Assembly (NCBI GenBank): GCA_003488465.1
Contig: DNLN01000068.1
Span: forward strand, 1 to 6,097
Length of the DNA: 6,097 nt
From: Sutterella sp.
GTDB lineage: Bacteria; Pseudomonadota; Gammaproteobacteria; Burkholderiales; Burkholderiaceae_F
Direction: 5' to 3'
Part shown: in pieces, positions 4,817 through 6,097 of the stretch
Layout of the letters: each line of letters begins with the position of its first letter
Numbering within the stretch: position 1 is the stretch's first letter
The notes under the pieces: model-generated
What the model was told of the DNA's origin: nothing
The model's database searches: none
Seen by the model: the letters and a program-made list of their open reading frames with translations, nothing else
Program-made: the position numbers and the translations under genes

Positions 4817-5266
4817 ATGACAATCAAGGAACAGATCACTGAGGACATGAAGGGCGCGATGCGCGCTCACGACAAGGCAAAGCTTTCCGCGCTTCGCATG
4901 CTGCTCGCCGGCATCAAGCAGCGCGAAGTGGACGACCGCGCCGAACCGACCGACGAGATGGTCACCGGCGTCATCTCCAAGCTCATCAAGCAGCGCCGCG
5001 ACTCGGTTGATCAGTACACCAAGGCCGGCCGACAGGACCTGGCCGACAAGGAGCAGTTCGAGATCGACACGCTGTCCGTGTATCTGCCCAAGCAGATGAG
5101 CGAGGAGGAAATCCGCGCAGTCGTGCAGGCTGCCGTGAGCGAAACCGGTGCCGCCGGCATGGCTCAGATGGGCAAGGTGATGGGCGTTGTCAAGGGCAAG
5201 GTCGCCGGCAAGGCCGACATGGGCAAGGTGAGCGCGATCGTTCGCGCCGTGCTCTCCGGCAAGTAA
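4817..5266 (+). CDS. yqeY: GatB/YqeY domain-containing protein
   Basis: 149 aa, the normal length of free-standing YqeY proteins. They resemble the C-terminal tRNA-binding tail of GatB, the aspartyl/glutamyl-tRNA amidotransferase subunit, but their cellular role is not settled. Family signs: N-terminal helices with LSALRMLLAGIKQREVD (residues 24-40), then KLIKQRRDSVDQY, FEIDTLSVYLPKQMSEEEI, and a C-terminal small helical domain with GKVMGVVKGKVAGKADMGKVSAIV. The ATG has a good GAAGG 5 nt upstream. It sits between rpsU and dnaG, 30 nt before dnaG, as in many Betaproteobacteria; cotranscription with dnaG is likely. Confidence 0.96.
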   Translation: MTIKEQITEDMKGAMRAHDKAKLSALRMLLAGIKQREVDDRAEPTDEMVTGVISKLIKQRRDSVDQYTKAGRQDLADKEQFEIDTLSVYLPKQMSEEEIRAVVQAAVSETGAAGMAQMGKVMGVVKGKVAGKADMGKVSAIVRAVLSGK

Positions 5267-5296
5267 TCCGCTACTGATGACAGGAGCCCTTCAAGC

Positions 5297-6097
5297 GTGA
5301 TTCCCGACAGTTTCATCCAGGAGTTGCTCAACCGGGTCGATCTTGTCGACATCGTGAGCAAGGTTGTTCCTCTTAAAAAGACAGGGAAGAACCTGATGGG
5401 CTGCTGCCCGTTTCATCACGAAAAGACGCCGTCTTTTTCAGTGAACCCGCAGAAGCAGTTTTACAAGTGCTTCGGGTGCGGTGCCGCAGGGACGGCCATC
5501 AGGTTCGTGATGCAGTACGACGGTCTCACTTTTCCTGAGGCCGTAAGGAAACTTGCCGAGTCAGTCGGCATGGAAGTGCCCGAGGAGCGGCCTGGAGAGA
5601 AGGTCCGGCGGGAAAAGGCCAGAACCCTTACCGACCGCATGAAGCAGGCTGCGGACTTCTACACCGAAGCGCTCAGACAAAACGAAAGAACAATCGACTA
5701 TCTGAAGAACCGGGGTATCTCGGGGCTTACGGCTGCGCGCTTTGGGCTCGGATATTCGCCCGATAGCTGGCAGGGACTCAAGGATGTTTTCGGCTCCCAG
5801 TACGATGATCCCGAAATGACCGAACAGACGGGGTGCGGCCTGGTGATCGTCAACGAGAACGGCCGCCGGTACGACCGGTTCCGCGGTCGGCTGATGTTCC
5901 CGATCCGCAATCCGCGCGGCCAGGTCATCGGGTTCGGTGCGCGCACGCTCAACGGCGACGAGCACCCCAAGTACCTGAACAGTCCCGAAACGGCCATCTA
6001 CCACAAAGGGCTTGAGATCTACGGTCTGTTCGAGGCTCAGGAAACCATCCGCAAGAACGGCCGGGCGATTGTCTGCGAGGGCTACATGGACGTCATC
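5297..6097 (+). CDS. dnaG: DNA primase DnaG, N-terminal 267 residues (cut by window end)
   Basis: Primase synthesises RNA primers at the replication fork in contact with the DnaB helicase. The visible part begins with the CHC2 zinc-binding domain: ligands Cys37, His40, Cys58 and Cys61 in CCPFHHEKTPSF and FYKCFGCG. The catalytic core follows, with RFRGRLMFPIRNPRGQVIGFGAR (about 196-217) and KYLNSPET (about 227-234). The frame ends in CEGYMDVI, where Glu261 is the expected first acidic TOPRIM residue (Glu265 in E. coli). The rest of TOPRIM and the helicase-binding domain are beyond the window. The start is GTG, chosen by fit to the DnaG N-terminus (IPDSFIQELLNRVDLVDIV) and an AGGAG (5282-5286) 10 nt upstream; no in-frame ATG exists before codon 34. 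Confidence 0.97.
   Translation, partial: MIPDSFIQELLNRVDLVDIVSKVVPLKKTGKNLMGCCPFHHEKTPSFSVNPQKQFYKCFGCGAAGTAIRFVMQYDGLTFPEAVRKLAESVGMEVPEERPGEKVRREKARTLTDRMKQAADFYTEALRQNERTIDYLKNRGISGLTAARFGLGYSPDSWQGLKDVFGSQYDDPEMTEQTGCGLVIVNENGRRYDRFRGRLMFPIRNPRGQVIGFGARTLNGDEHPKYLNSPETAIYHKGLEIYGLFEAQETIRKNGRAIVCEGYMDVI

Noticed and set aside
5561..6004. 147-codon minus-strand open frame
   Set aside because: Antisense to the intact dnaG reading frame, which carries all the expected catalytic-core motifs.

Overview
The window reads as a chromosomal segment from a GC-rich betaproteobacterium. The gut-associated Sutterellaceae (Burkholderiales) are my best guess. The guess rests on the right-hand gene order rpsU-yqeY-dnaG, a form of the macromolecular-synthesis operon common in Betaproteobacteria, together with a TAT-exported molybdopterin S-/N-oxide reductase of the kind abundant in anaerobically respiring gut Burkholderiales. 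This is inference from gene content; no database search was possible.

Left part (1-405): the 5' end of a tRNA, probably tRNA-Arg, and a complete tRNA-Ser(GCU), both on the minus strand and transcribed from a good sigma70-type promoter at 175-203. The order Ser(GCU) then Arg resembles E. coli serV-argVYZQ. Next come the minus-strand intrinsic terminator of the reductase gene (286-317) and a degenerate copy of the tRNA-Ser 3' end (327-353) that lies in the 3' untranslated part of the reductase transcript.

Middle part (406-4230, all minus strand): an 857-residue periplasmic molybdoenzyme of the DMSO/TMAO/biotin-sulfoxide reductase family. It is followed upstream by a 322-bp gene-free region packed with inverted repeats, including a Fur-box-like palindrome. 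Beyond that is a two-gene unit encoding a HigA/HI1420-type helix-turn-helix 'antitoxin' protein and QueH (epoxyqueuosine reductase), separated by only 2 nt. No toxin gene is visible beside the antitoxin. No electron-donor or chaperone gene is visible beside the reductase.

Right part (4231-6097, plus strand): an AT-rich divergent intergenic region carrying the rpsU promoter, then rpsU (bS21), an intrinsic terminator, yqeY and the first 267 codons of dnaG (primase), cut by the window edge inside the TOPRIM domain. The terminator between rpsU and the downstream genes parallels the known E. coli arrangement, in which rpsU is expressed far more than dnaG.

I see no CRISPR array, transposase, integrase or clearly new multi-gene system. 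The most interesting leads are the HTH-queH pair, the tRNA-Ser relic, and the clustered dyads in front of the reductase gene.
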